Below, piece by piece: positions 1-9,588 of a stretch of 64,000 bases of DNA (position 1 is the stretch's first letter; every line of letters starts with the position of its first letter). The DNA is taken from positions 101,986 through 165,985 of the forward strand of contig DDUX01000154.1 in the NCBI GenBank assembly GCA_002345025.1, given 5' to 3'. Made by a program: the position numbers and the translations under genes. Source of the stretch: Candidatus Accumulibacter iunctus. Lineage in GTDB: Bacteria; Pseudomonadota; Gammaproteobacteria; Burkholderiales; Rhodocyclaceae. Below the pieces are notes generated by a model. That model was not told the DNA's origin. It ran no database searches and saw only the letters and a program-made list of their open reading frames with translations.

Positions 1-314
1 AGGCAATCGCCAAGCTTGTCGAGATGAGGCGGCGAGTGGATGATCGAGATGAGCGGTGCGTAAAGCGTCAGCAGGTTCATCAGGTGCGGGCTGCACTGGC
101 AGACGAAATCACGCCTCCGGACGACGATCCGCAACTGCCTGCTGTGGCTGGCCGCGGTGAGCACGGAGCGCAGCGCGGCGATCCGATCTGCGCCTTCGAG
201 CCGGAGCGACGAGAGGTCTTCATCGAAGATGTCGAGTCGCGTTGGCGAGAGGTCGAGGATCTCCTGCACCGCGCTGTCGTACTCGCTCCAGGTCGTCATC
301 AGCTTGCTGCTCAT
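1..314 (-). CDS. Hypothetical protein, C-terminus beyond window
   Basis: An open frame runs from an ATG at 314 off the left edge, giving about 104 N-terminal residues (starts MSSKLMTTWSEYDSAV). The visible part has an acidic patch, then a basic stretch, then a leucine-rich segment. I do not recognise it with certainty; it resembles the small domain of unknown function (DUF7931-like) found in other betaproteobacteria. A second in-frame ATG lies five codons downstream. It diverges from rlmD, with about 216 bp between them. Confidence 0.5.
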   Translation of the reverse strand, partial: MSSKLMTTWSEYDSAVQEILDLSPTRLDIFDEDLSSLRLEGADRIAALRSVLTAASHSRQLRIVVRRRDFVCQCSPHLMNLLTLYAPLISIIHSPPHLDKLGDC

Positions 315-530
315 CAGTCGCGCCCGTTCCTTGCCCGCGGTTTGGATACGCAAGGCTGTAACAAAAAAACCGGGCAGTCAAGCGAAAACCCCGACGCACC
401 CACGCTGCCGGCTGCCCGGTGGTGGCAGTCGTTCGGCCAGCGCCCGCCGACGGCACTCGAAGCGCGCGCGGAACGTCGCAGCCGGGCTGTTCGCGATAGA
501 ATCGCAGACCCTTTTCTGCGGAATTCTCGG

Positions 531-1850
531 ATGCCAACCGGAATCATCGAATCGCTGGACCATGAGGCGCGCGGCGTGACACGACTCGAGGGCAAGACGG
601 TCTTCGTCGAGGGCGCCCTGCCGGGCGAACTGGTCGAGTACGCGAGCTATCGCCGGAAGCCCGGCTACGAGCTGGCGCGCGTCGTGCAGGTGCTGCACGC
701 GTCGGCGAATCGTGTGCCGCCGCGCTGCCCGCACTTCGGTGTCTGTGGCGGCTGCAGCATGCAGCATTTCGACCCGGCGGCACAGGTGGCGGCGAAGCAG
801 CGCCTGCTCGAAGACAACCTGTGGCACATTGGCAGGCTCAAGGCGGAAGAGCTGTATGCACCCATCCACGGCGAGTCCTGGGGGTATCGCTATCGTGCCC
901 GCTTGTCGGTGCGCTTCGTTGCCAAGAAGGGCGGCGTCCTGGTCGGGTTTCACGAGCGGCGAAGCAGCTACGTTGCCGACATGCGGCAATGCGAGATCCT
1001 GCCACCGCGTCTGTCGGCGCTCCTGCTGCCATTGCGCGAGCTGGTTGGCAGCCTGTCGATCCGCGAGCGTCTGCCGCAGATCGAGGTCGCGGTGGGAGAG
1101 CGGATCACCGCGCTGGTTCTTCGCGTCCTCGATCCGCCGACGCCTGCGGACGAAGTCCGCCTGCGTGAATTCGCCGACCTTTGGCGGGTGGTCTTCTACC
1201 TGCAGCCGCAGGGACCGGCGACGGCTCACCGCTTTCACCCGCTCGTCGGCGAGCCATTGTCATACGTCCTGCCTGATTTCGCGGTCGAGCATCCGTTCTC
1301 GCCAACCGAGTTTACCCAGGTCAATCACGCAATCAACCGCGCGCTCGTGCGTCGTGCGCTGGCCCTCCTCGCGCCGCGACCGGGCGAGCGCATCGCCGAC
1401 CTGTTCTGTGGTCTGGGCAACTTCAGCCTGCCGATCGCACGTTCCGGCGCGCATGTCGTCGGCGTCGAAGGGAGTCAGGAGCTGGTGCGCCGGGCCACCG
1501 AGAACGCTGCGGTGAACGGTCTCGCCGGTCTGGCCGAGTACCGCGTTGCCAATCTGTTCGAAACCACGCCGGAGTCTCTCGCGGCACTCGGGCGTTTCGA
1601 CCGGATGCTGATCGATCCGCCACGCGAGGGGGCGGTCGAACTGGTCAAGGCGCTTGCTGCCGATGCTCCGCAGCGCATCGTCTACGTCTCGTGCAGCCCG
1701 GCGACGCTGGCTCGCGACGCCGCGATCCTGGTCACGCAGAAGGCTTACCGCCTGCGCGGGGCTGGCGTGGTCAACATGTTCCCGCACACGTCGCACGTCG
1801 AATCGATCGCCCTCTTCGAGCGCAATCGGGCAGCCCGGGCCCTCGCCTGA
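531..1850 (+). CDS. rlmD: 23S rRNA (uracil-1939-C5)-methyltransferase RlmD
   Basis: S-adenosylmethionine-dependent methylation of U1939 in 23S rRNA. The 439-residue product has the usual family length. Cysteines 66, 72 and 75 (CPHFGVCGGC) plus a later Cys in RQCEILPP form the [4Fe-4S] site. The SAM motif is DLFCGLGNFSLP, and the catalytic cysteine sits in VYVSCSPATL near the C-terminus. The start at 531 (MPTGIIESL) is chosen by homology; the frame stays open upstream to 24 but that extension is not protein-like. A TAGAAT hexamer at 497-502 could be the -10 element. Confidence 0.93.
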   Translation: MPTGIIESLDHEARGVTRLEGKTVFVEGALPGELVEYASYRRKPGYELARVVQVLHASANRVPPRCPHFGVCGGCSMQHFDPAAQVAAKQRLLEDNLWHIGRLKAEELYAPIHGESWGYRYRARLSVRFVAKKGGVLVGFHERRSSYVADMRQCEILPPRLSALLLPLRELVGSLSIRERLPQIEVAVGERITALVLRVLDPPTPADEVRLREFADLWRVVFYLQPQGPATAHRFHPLVGEPLSYVLPDFAVEHPFSPTEFTQVNHAINRALVRRALALLAPRPGERIADLFCGLGNFSLPIARSGAHVVGVEGSQELVRRATENAAVNGLAGLAEYRVANLFETTPESLAALGRFDRMLIDPPREGAVELVKALAADAPQRIVYVSCSPATLARDAAILVTQKAYRLRGAGVVNMFPHTSHVESIALFERNRAARALA

Positions 1851-1870
1851 CACGGCCGCCCCGGGCGGCA

Positions 1871-2425
1871 CTACCAGGAGCGCACGCGACCGGTATCGAC
1901 GTGCACGAAATCCGAACCGGCGTAGTAGCCGACCCCGCCACGATTCCGTGAAATCGCCGCGTCGCGCAGGTCGCTCAGCGGCACGCCGGCGAGGCGTATG
2001 TCGATCGCCTTGCCGTCCATGTGCAGGCTTTGCCTGGCGACCCCGCTGCTGCGGCCCTTGCGCAACCTGCTGTTGGTCGCCGGGCAGCGGTAGCCGGAGA
2101 TCACCTGGAAGACCTGCCCACTGTCGACTTCCTGTCTGATGGCGTAGAGCAGGTCGAACAACTGCGGGTCGATGTTGCCCACCTCACCCGAGTAATGGTC
2201 CCGCAGGAAGAGGTTCAGGCGCCTGAGCGACTCCGGGATGTACTGGTCGCCAAGTGAAAACACGACCGAGAGCCGTTCGCCGGTATGGGTGTGCTCGAAA
2301 GCGAGCTGGCGTGCATTCGGCAGGGATGCCAGAGCGGGTCTGGCCAGCGGTAGAACGACACCTGCCGCGAGCAGCTGTGCTGCGTGGCCGAGAAAGCGCC
2401 GCCGGGAGTTGTGCAACTTCGACAT
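1871..2425 (-). CDS. mepK: MepK/YcbK-type murein endopeptidase (peptidase M15, DUF882)
   Basis: Predicted periplasmic endopeptidase cleaving peptide cross-links in peptidoglycan. The 184-residue product starts with a Tat-like signal (RRRFLG then a hydrophobic stretch). The zinc-site motifs of the DUF882/M15 family are visible: SLHMDGKAIDIR and the final FVHVDTGRVRSW. It follows the L,D-transpeptidase gene by 12 bp on the same strand, as ycbB-ycbK (ldtD-mepK) do in enterobacteria. The pair probably acts on 3-3 cross-links: one makes them, the other opens them. Confidence 0.88.
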   Translation of the reverse strand: MSKLHNSRRRFLGHAAQLLAAGVVLPLARPALASLPNARQLAFEHTHTGERLSVVFSLGDQYIPESLRRLNLFLRDHYSGEVGNIDPQLFDLLYAIRQEVDSGQVFQVISGYRCPATNSRLRKGRSSGVARQSLHMDGKAIDIRLAGVPLSDLRDAAISRNRGGVGYYAGSDFVHVDTGRVRSW

Positions 2426-2437
2426 CTCTTCTCCATC

Positions 2438-4063
2438 TCAACGCGAAGCTCGCGATTCTGCAGGATTTTCCTTGGTCTGGGAAGCCTGCAGCGTCTGCGA
2501 GCGCTGTTGCAGCGCATCTTCGAGGGGTGCGTCGAGACCGTAGATGTCCGGCAGGAAATGCACGCGGCCGTCACGGACGACCGCCGTACTGTAGGCGATG
2601 ATCACCGGTAGCGGCTCGTCGAGGCGGAGCGTCGCCGACTTGCCCCGGCGCATCGCCTGCTCGATGCGTGTCTCGGTCCATTCCGGCGCACCGGTGAGAA
2701 CGAACTTCGCCAGTTCCAGTGGCTTCTCGACGCGAATGCAGCCGTGGCTGTAATCGCGCCGCAGTCGCTTGAAGAGTTGCGGTGTCGGTGTGTGGTGGAG
2801 GTAGATGTTGTCCCTGTTGGGGAAGACGAGCTTGATGCTGCCCAAGGCGTTGCCCGCCCCCGGTCGCTGCCGGATGCGCATCTGACCCGCCTGGACGGCA
2901 TCGATCCCGGCCTCCGAGAGACTGCCGACGACGCGGCCGTCGCTGCCGACCAGTTCGAATCCCTGGCGGTCGAAATAGCCCGGGTCACGACGCAGTCGCG
3001 GCAGCGTCTCGCTCCTGGCGATCGACGGCGGAACGTTCCAGTAGGGGCTGAACTCGATGAAGCGCATCTCGGCATCGAAGACCGGTGTTGGCGTCTTGCG
3101 AGCAGTGCCGACGATGACCTTCATGGCGACTCGCGTGTCGACGATGCCGGCGCCCATGTCGTAGCCGTGCAGCATGAACTCCGGAACGTTGACGACGATC
3201 GCGCGCGCTCCCTGCGGCGGTGGCATCCACCGCAGCCGCTCCATTGCCAGCCCGATCTGGCGGACCCTGGCGGCCGGGGTGATGTTGAGTTGCTCGAAGC
3301 TCTCCCTGCCGATGACACCGTCCGGCGCGATCGCGTGTCGCGCCTGAAACGCCTTGACGGCATCGACCAAGGCGCCCTGGTAACGTTCTGGAAGCTTGCT
3401 GTCGGCGGTTGCCAGGTCACCGAGCAACAGCAGCCGCTGCTGCAGCAGCGCAAGAGCGCCGTACGGTTGCCCGGGGCTGAGCTTGCCGCCGGGAAGCGGT
3501 GGCAGGTTCTTCTGCCACGCTGGATCGTCCACCAGCTGCCGGTAGCGTGCAAGCACCCGCCGCAGCGCATCGTATTCCGGCCAAGCCGGGGCGGCGCTGC
3601 GCGCGGCCTCCGCGAGGCGCTCGTCGGCGAGCGCCGAACGCAGCAGCGAGTCGGCATCGAAACCGCTGCGCAGGTCCGCGTCGTAGCGCATGCCGAACTG
3701 CTGCGGGTCGACTCGTCCCGCATGCAGTTCGCTCAGATAACGGCGCATCGCGAGGCTCAGGCGGCGGCCGACAGAACTCCAAGCCTCGGGGTCTGCTGCC
3801 GACGCGCTGCCGGCGAGCGCCTGCCACAGCCCGTGCGCCTCATAGTCCCGAGGATCGAGCCCTTCGCCAGCGGCCTGCGTCAGGAGATCGACCGCCTCGC
3901 GGGCGGCCGGTGTCGGACCGGCGTCGGAAAACCAGGCCGATTCTTCCGCTGCCGCGCCGCCGCCGGCAAAGACCAGCGCGAGGCCGAGGCAGAGCGCCAA
4001 GCCGTGTCGGCGGATGTCGCCGACACGGTGCCTGTGGTCGATTCGCTGCCTCAGCGCGAACAT
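2438..4063 (-). CDS. ldtD: L,D-transpeptidase, LdtD/YcbB type
   Basis: Periplasmic enzyme forming 3-3 cross-links in peptidoglycan. The 541-residue product has an N-terminal signal/anchor (HGLALCLGLALVFAGG), a helical scaffold domain, a peptidoglycan-binding repeat (AVKAFQARHAIAPDGVIG) and a YkuD catalytic domain ending in SHGCIRVEKP with the nucleophilic Cys. Start: ATG at 4063, 22 bp after the upstream stop; the frame is open to 4198 but that would overlap the upstream gene and lacks the signal-peptide pattern. First gene of the pair with mepK. Confidence 0.9.
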   Translation of the reverse strand: MFALRQRIDHRHRVGDIRRHGLALCLGLALVFAGGGAAAEESAWFSDAGPTPAAREAVDLLTQAAGEGLDPRDYEAHGLWQALAGSASAADPEAWSSVGRRLSLAMRRYLSELHAGRVDPQQFGMRYDADLRSGFDADSLLRSALADERLAEAARSAAPAWPEYDALRRVLARYRQLVDDPAWQKNLPPLPGGKLSPGQPYGALALLQQRLLLLGDLATADSKLPERYQGALVDAVKAFQARHAIAPDGVIGRESFEQLNITPAARVRQIGLAMERLRWMPPPQGARAIVVNVPEFMLHGYDMGAGIVDTRVAMKVIVGTARKTPTPVFDAEMRFIEFSPYWNVPPSIARSETLPRLRRDPGYFDRQGFELVGSDGRVVGSLSEAGIDAVQAGQMRIRQRPGAGNALGSIKLVFPNRDNIYLHHTPTPQLFKRLRRDYSHGCIRVEKPLELAKFVLTGAPEWTETRIEQAMRRGKSATLRLDEPLPVIIAYSTAVVRDGRVHFLPDIYGLDAPLEDALQQRSQTLQASQTKENPAESRASR

Positions 4064-4085
4064 CGGTACCGGAGCGCGCGCCGAA

Positions 4086-6287
4086 TCATTGGCGCCGCAA
4101 CGCGTCTGCCAGCGGGAAGTCTCCTTCGTGCAGAAAACCGTCGAATTCTGCAGCGTGCAGCGGTCGGCTGAAGAGGTGACCCTGCATGTCGTCACCACCG
4201 AGCTCGCTCAGCAGCCGCCGCTGTGCCTCGGTTTCGACCCCATCGGCGACGATGCGCAGGCCGAAGCTGCGCGCGACGCAGGTGAGCGCGTGGATGATCG
4301 TCGTCGTGTTGTGATTCTGTGGGCTCAGGTCACGCACGAAGGACTGGTCGATCTTGATGCTGTCGACCGGCAAGCGGCGCAGGTGGTTTAGTGACGAGTA
4401 ACGGGTGCCGAAATCATCGATGGAGACGCCGCAACCAAGATTGCGCAACTGCTTCACCAGGTCGATATGCCGCTCTGCGTCATGCAGCAGCAGCGTCTCG
4501 CTGATGTCGAGATCGACCAGATCGGGGACGATGGCCTGCGCTGCGAGCTCCCGGCTGAGTCGCTGGGGCAGGTCGTGATCCTCGAATTCCTTCGGCGACA
4601 GGTTGATCGCCAGCCGCAGGCTGTTCAGGCCGCGCTGGCGCCACTCGGCCAGCTGCCGCAGGGCCTCGCCACGCACCCATTCGCCCAGTGCGGTGATCAT
4701 GCCGCTTTCCTCTGCCAGCGGTACGAACGAGTCCGGCGTCATCAGCCCGAGTCGCGGATGGTGCCAGCGGATCAGGGCCTCGACGGCGATCGTCCGTCGC
4801 TCGCTGAACCTGATCCGGGGCTGGTAATGGAGTTCGAACTGATCGCCCTGTTCGAGTGCCGCGCGCAGATCGCACTCCAGCGTCAGCCGTCGGCTGTGGC
4901 CGTCATGCATGCTCGGGTTGTACTGCAGATAGCCGTTCTTGCCCTGCCCCTTGATCTGGTACATGGCGATGTCCGCGTTGCGCAGCAGAATCTCCGGCGT
5001 TTCGCCGTTGTCCGGGTAGAGCGCGATGCCGATACTGACCGTTGCCAGAAAGTCGATCCCGGCGATCTTGAATGGCCGCCTGAGCTCGGACAGCATCTTG
5101 GCGGCAATCACGACGGCGTCCTCGCCGCAGCCCAGTTCGGGCAGCATGACAGTGAACTCGTCGCCACCCTGGCGCGCCAGGGTGTCTCCCGAGCGCAGAC
5201 AACTGGCAGCGCGCTGCGCGAAGGACTTCAGCAGTTCGTCTCCTTCCTGATGACCGTAGGTGTCGTTGACCAGCTTGAAGCGATCGATGTCGAGGAACAT
5301 GACGCCCACCCGCCGGTTCCTTCTGCGTGCCTGCTTCAGCGCCACACCGAGGCGGTCCTTGAACAGGCTGCGGTTGGGCAGCCCGGTCAGGATGTCGTGA
5401 AAGGCCTGGAAGGCGATCGTCTCCTCGGCCTTCTTGCGCTCGGTGATGTCGCGTGCAACGCCTGAGGTGCCCATGAAGTGGAGGTTCGCCGGACCGTCGC
5501 TGGCGGCGTAGAGGCCCTGCGAGCTGAGGATGGCGACAATCGTCCGGTTCTCGAAATGGCGAACCCCTTGCGTCCTGCTCTGCAGGCGGATCTCGACATT
5601 GGTGCTGGCGCGATCGCCGATGCGGCGTTCGTTGAAGGCAAAGCGGGCATGCTCCAGATCATCCGGGTGAACGATCAGCGAGTAATGCTGGCCAAGGAGC
5701 TCCTCTCGGGAATAGCCGAGCAGAGCCTCGACGCGGCCATTGACGAAGATGAAGCAGCCATTCCTGTCGAGCGTGTAGATGAAGTCCGGCGAGTGGTCGA
5801 CGAGGAATCGGTGCAAACGTTCGGAATGCTCGAGTCGCACCGTCATCAACGCGTGCTCCCGTTCGATCCGTCGCCGGCGCAGGACCCGGTCGACCGTGTC
5901 GATCAGCTCCTGCGGGTCACCGAGCTTGCGGATGAACTCACACGCGCCGTGGCGCAGCGCACGAATCGCCGAGTCGATCGACTCGTCGCCGCTGAAGACC
6001 ACGACCGCCGTCGGCACATGCTGCTGCACCATCCATTGCATGATTTCGAGGCCACTGATGTCGGGCAGATTGAGATCGAGGATCAGGACATCGACGTCGC
6101 GTCGTTCGAGACGGCGTTGCGCCTCGACAGCGGTGCCGCAATCCTCGATGGTGCGTCCCTCGGCGGCCAGCAGGTGGCGGTAGGCAGCGCGGATCCGGTC
6201 CTCGTCGTCGACGATCAGAATGCGGCTGCTGCTTTCCCCGATCTCGGGAACCTGTGGCGAGAAATCGACATTGGGTGTGGCTCTCAT
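4086..6287 (-). CDS. Response regulator with REC-PAS-GGDEF-EAL domains
   Basis: Cytoplasmic c-di-GMP signalling protein of 733 residues. The receiver domain spans about 22-135 with phospho-acceptor Asp71 (LILDLNLPD). A PAS domain follows (about 160-285), then GGDEF (about 295-455, intact GGDEF at 374-378), then EAL (about 470-720, EAL at 503-505 and DDFGTRYSSL later). Both catalytic motifs look intact, so it could make and degrade c-di-GMP; the net direction cannot be read from sequence. It starts two bases after the stop of the kinase gene, with an AGGAG inside the kinase 3' end, so the two are translationally coupled. Confidence 0.92.
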   Translation of the reverse strand: MRATPNVDFSPQVPEIGESSSRILIVDDEDRIRAAYRHLLAAEGRTIEDCGTAVEAQRRLERRDVDVLILDLNLPDISGLEIMQWMVQQHVPTAVVVFSGDESIDSAIRALRHGACEFIRKLGDPQELIDTVDRVLRRRRIEREHALMTVRLEHSERLHRFLVDHSPDFIYTLDRNGCFIFVNGRVEALLGYSREELLGQHYSLIVHPDDLEHARFAFNERRIGDRASTNVEIRLQSRTQGVRHFENRTIVAILSSQGLYAASDGPANLHFMGTSGVARDITERKKAEETIAFQAFHDILTGLPNRSLFKDRLGVALKQARRRNRRVGVMFLDIDRFKLVNDTYGHQEGDELLKSFAQRAASCLRSGDTLARQGGDEFTVMLPELGCGEDAVVIAAKMLSELRRPFKIAGIDFLATVSIGIALYPDNGETPEILLRNADIAMYQIKGQGKNGYLQYNPSMHDGHSRRLTLECDLRAALEQGDQFELHYQPRIRFSERRTIAVEALIRWHHPRLGLMTPDSFVPLAEESGMITALGEWVRGEALRQLAEWRQRGLNSLRLAINLSPKEFEDHDLPQRLSRELAAQAIVPDLVDLDISETLLLHDAERHIDLVKQLRNLGCGVSIDDFGTRYSSLNHLRRLPVDSIKIDQSFVRDLSPQNHNTTTIIHALTCVARSFGLRIVADGVETEAQRRLLSELGGDDMQGHLFSRPLHAAEFDGFLHEGDFPLADALRRQ

Positions 6288-6289
6288 CC

Positions 6290-8503
6290 TTACTCCTGGC
6301 GCCTGTCGGGCGAGGCGTGCTTCTCCTGATGTGCCTTGCTCTCCTGGCCGGGCACAGTATCGGACCCAGTCTCCTTTGGCAACAGGAAGGAAATCACTGT
6401 TCCGCTGTCCGGCTGGCTGCGGCAGGTGACGGGAATAGCCTGTCGCCGTGCCAGTGCGCCGACGATCGACAGGCCGACGCCGCGCGGTTCACCAAGGCGC
6501 GTCTCGACCGGGCGATAGATCGCGTCGATGACCGCTTCGCTCATTCCTGGCCCGTTGTCCTCGATGCGCAGTTCGACGTAGCGGCGTCCCTGATGGAGGA
6601 CGTTACCGGTCAGCGACATCCTGATCCGCTGCCCGCTCGCGAGGGCTTCCGCTGCATTTTTCCAGAGGTTGAGCATGATCTGCTTGACACTGTCCCGATC
6701 GCAGGCAACGCTCAGGGTCTGCGCCGGCAGAAGCGTCTGCACGGCGATGCCGCGTGCATCGAACAGCGGCTGCCGGTAGAGCAGCAACAGCTCGCGCAGC
6801 AGATCGCCGATGTCGAACGCTGCGTCGCCGGTCGGCGCAGCGGGAAGCTCGCTCATGCGCCGCACGATGCTCGAGACGCGCTCGATCTCCTCGGCCAGAA
6901 CGTTCAGTTCACGGTGTACCTCGGCCTCTGGCGGCAGCTTGCCGTCAAGGATCCGGAGATATCCCTTGATGATTGTCAGCGGGTTGCCCGCTTCATGGAC
7001 CAGTCGTCGTGTCTGCCGAAGGAAGCGCGCGGCCGCGTCCTCTTCGGTCCGCACGCGAACCTGCTGCGCCCGCCGCCAGTTTTCGAGACTGCTGCCGGCG
7101 ATCCGTCCGAAGTTGAGCAGGCAGGGCAGGCGGCGCGACAGCGCGGCGTACTGGTCGCGGCCCAGGCCGGCGAGAATCACTCCCGTCGTCGTGCCGTGCA
7201 CCGTCATCGGGATGCACAACAGCCCATTGCTGCCCAGCGCGCGGGCGAACTGCACGTCGAGCAGCGACGCTGGTGCCAGCGACCGGTCGGCGTGTGAACA
7301 CTGCACCTGATTGCTGACGACGGCAGCAGCGGCGAGGCTGCGGTGCGCTTCGCAGAGGAGCCTTGCCTGGCTGAAGATCGCCGCCTGTCCGCCGACGTTC
7401 TGGCCGCTCAGCCGGTCTTCGGCAGTGTCGTGGAGCAGGAACGCGAGTTGGCTGAGGTCGAACAGGATGCGCGCCGCTTCACGCAGGGCGAGAAACACTT
7501 CGGCATCGGTGTCGAGTGCCAGCAGATCATCCTGCAGGGGTTGCAGCAGTGCCTTGTTGCCGATCAGGCTGACGATCTCGGTCTGGGCATCGCTCCCGGC
7601 GCGGGCCCGCCTGCCGAGCACTCGCGGCAGGCCGCGGGCGGTGCCGCGGTCGGACGCGGCGGGCGCTGCCATGCCGATGGCGTCGGCGACCATCGACATG
7701 CGCTGCGCGCCCTGGGTACAGATCGCCGCCAGCTGGCTGTTGCTGATGTCCGCGAACATCTGACGGGTGGCACCACCCAGCGCCTCGGGGATCTCGTCGC
7801 AGTCGGCCAGCGCGTGTGCCAGCCAGACGACCTGCGCCAGTTGTGCGGCGCCGACGATCTGCTGCGCAGGCTGGTGGTGAAACAGGATGCCGTCGGCGAA
7901 GGAAGAGTCGAGATGCCACTGGTCAGCCAGCCAGGTGCCGATCTCGCCGTGATCTGCGCCGAGCAGTTCGACCTCCATCGCCGACAGCGCGGACTCGCTG
8001 TGACAGCCGGCAAGCAGCTGCGCGTATGGTTCGCCGAGTGCCGAGAGCATGATCAGTTCGCCGACGTCGTGCAGCAGTCCGGCCAGGTAGGCTTCGTCGG
8101 CACGCGGGTAGCCGGTTGCCACAGCCAGTCCGCGCGAGATCTCGGCGACCAGCAGCGAATGCGTCCAGAAATCCGAGAGATCGACCTCCGGTCCGGAGCC
8201 ACGCTCTTCAAAAAGACTGCGGACCGAGAGGCAGGTGGCAATCGAGCGTACCAGACGGGTGCCTAGCGCCATCAGGCAGCTTTCGATGCTGCGCAGTTCC
8301 TTGCCGCGGCGGACGGCCGACGAATTGGCGGCCGTCAGGACGCGGGTGCACAGGCCGGGATCCTGCTCGACCAGCCTGGCGAGTTCGGCCATGGTCGTGC
8401 CGTCATCGTCGACCAGTTGCAGGAGCCGCAGCAGAATCTGCGGCGGCGAGGGTACTCGCCCCGATTGCATGGCGTGTCGGACCGACTCCGGCAGGTTATG
8501 CAT
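6290..8503 (-). CDS. HDOD-domain sensor histidine kinase
   Basis: Cytoplasmic signalling protein of 737 residues without membrane spans. HDOD domain at about 15-215 (LLHDVGELIM; ADHGEIGTWLADQW), a GAF-like region at about 320-465, a dimerisation/phospho-acceptor segment with His503 in LVHEAGNPLT, and an HATPase domain (LNLWKNAAEA; ENGPGM-like DNGPGM; GVGLSIVG). It sits immediately before the REC-PAS-GGDEF-EAL gene, which is the obvious phosphotransfer partner. What the HDOD/GAF part senses is unknown. Start 8503 is the first ATG; M12 is an alternative. Confidence 0.88.
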   Translation of the reverse strand: MHNLPESVRHAMQSGRVPSPPQILLRLLQLVDDDGTTMAELARLVEQDPGLCTRVLTAANSSAVRRGKELRSIESCLMALGTRLVRSIATCLSVRSLFEERGSGPEVDLSDFWTHSLLVAEISRGLAVATGYPRADEAYLAGLLHDVGELIMLSALGEPYAQLLAGCHSESALSAMEVELLGADHGEIGTWLADQWHLDSSFADGILFHHQPAQQIVGAAQLAQVVWLAHALADCDEIPEALGGATRQMFADISNSQLAAICTQGAQRMSMVADAIGMAAPAASDRGTARGLPRVLGRRARAGSDAQTEIVSLIGNKALLQPLQDDLLALDTDAEVFLALREAARILFDLSQLAFLLHDTAEDRLSGQNVGGQAAIFSQARLLCEAHRSLAAAAVVSNQVQCSHADRSLAPASLLDVQFARALGSNGLLCIPMTVHGTTTGVILAGLGRDQYAALSRRLPCLLNFGRIAGSSLENWRRAQQVRVRTEEDAAARFLRQTRRLVHEAGNPLTIIKGYLRILDGKLPPEAEVHRELNVLAEEIERVSSIVRRMSELPAAPTGDAAFDIGDLLRELLLLYRQPLFDARGIAVQTLLPAQTLSVACDRDSVKQIMLNLWKNAAEALASGQRIRMSLTGNVLHQGRRYVELRIEDNGPGMSEAVIDAIYRPVETRLGEPRGVGLSIVGALARRQAIPVTCRSQPDSGTVISFLLPKETGSDTVPGQESKAHQEKHASPDRRQE

Positions 8504-8581
8504 CGACCTGCAAGGGAGCGCTGTGGTTGGCAGCGACGGCGGCGAGGGGAGCGGGCAGTGTGCGCATCGTTGCCGGCTCGG

Positions 8582-9370
8582 CTAGACCAGCGGCTGATGA
8601 TTCGCGCGTATCGCACTCGCACCGGCAGCCTGGACGCCCTTGCCGATCTCGTGCGAGATGAGCTCGAAAAGAGCCCGCAGGGGAGCATTCATGCTGCCGA
8701 TGACGTCGGCCAGCGCAAGCACCGAGGGAATCCGCGTGCCGCGGTGGTCGACCGCCTGGCCGATCTGCCGCAGCCTGACACCGAGCCGTTCGAGGTTGAT
8801 CGCCAGTCGTTGCTCGGTGAGGATCAGCAGGGTGCTGATGCCGTACTGTCGGGCGAGGGCGATCAGGCTCAGGTAGACCGCCAGCGCCAGGTAGGGCTGG
8901 CGAGGCCGGTCTCTGGTGCCGAAATCTGCTTCCGAGATCGAGATCGGTGTGTTCTGCTCGCCCTGCCGACGGCGGTAGCTGCCGATGACCGCCAGGCGCG
9001 AAATCTCGGCGATCTCGCAGCGGTGGCGAGCGATGGAATCGACCAGCGAACGCTCGATCGTCGTCGCGCAGGCGATCTCCAGGGGCAGCAACCCTGCGGG
9101 CTGTTCCGGGTCGAGCAGCACCAGCCGGGCGCACCCGACGTACTGTCCGTTCGCCGCTGATTCGACGAGACAGTGTACCGAGCGCTCGTCGAACTCGTCG
9201 CATTCGAGGTCATCAGGGCGGACGGGCTCGAAACCGAGTTCACGGCAGTACACCTGATGTCGCAGGCGGTAGTTTTGCGTGCGCAGAGCATCGGTGAGCG
9301 CGGGAACGACCGTGAAATAACGGCGGTAGCCCTCGCTAACTGTCAATTCCGTCAGGCTGGGAAGAAACAT
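8582..9370 (-). CDS. PEP-CTERM/exosortase-associated N-acyltransferase
   Basis: 262-residue GNAT-fold protein of the exosortase-associated acyltransferase family, related to N-acyl amino acid / autoinducer synthases. Visible signatures: LRHQVYCRELGFEP near the N-terminus, CDEFDERSVHCLV, and the core EISRLAVI. Substrate is not predictable; the family travels with exosortase and PEP-CTERM genes, none of which lies in this window. Start chosen at ATG 9370 with GAGG just upstream; the frame is open to 9427 but the added residues are Cys-rich and non-conserved in look. It precedes the HDOD kinase gene by 78 bp on the same strand. Confidence 0.82.
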   Translation of the reverse strand: MFLPSLTELTVSEGYRRYFTVVPALTDALRTQNYRLRHQVYCRELGFEPVRPDDLECDEFDERSVHCLVESAANGQYVGCARLVLLDPEQPAGLLPLEIACATTIERSLVDSIARHRCEIAEISRLAVIGSYRRRQGEQNTPISISEADFGTRDRPRQPYLALAVYLSLIALARQYGISTLLILTEQRLAINLERLGVRLRQIGQAVDHRGTRIPSVLALADVIGSMNAPLRALFELISHEIGKGVQAAGASAIRANHQPLV

Positions 9371-9569
9371 CTGCCTCTCATGGGTCACGCATCTGCCCGG
9401 CGGGCAGCACACGATGCAGCATACCACTACGAAGACCGGGTGCGGGCTGCATGCGGCGCCTCGAGCCTGCCGATGCGGTAGCCCGGTTGCGGGAAGCCGA
9501 TGCGCTTGCCCTCACGGCTGCAGGCAGGCAACCGATCCGGCCGGCGCGGCAGCCGCCCGCTTGGCGCCG

Positions 9570-9585
9570 CTGGCCGAAAGGCCGG
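9570..9585 (-). terminator. GC hairpin downstream of the LolA-like gene
   Basis: CTGGCC-GAAA-GGCCGG forms a six-pair stem (one G-U) with a GNRA-type loop, three bases beyond the stop of the LolA-like gene. No T-tract follows on either strand, so an intrinsic terminator is only a possibility. Confidence 0.3.
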
Positions 9586-9588
9586 GGG

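Noticed and set aside
2744..4171. Long open frame on the plus strand opposite ldtD
   Set aside because: Antisense shadow of a GC-rich gene; no motif, Arg/Ala/Gln-rich composition.
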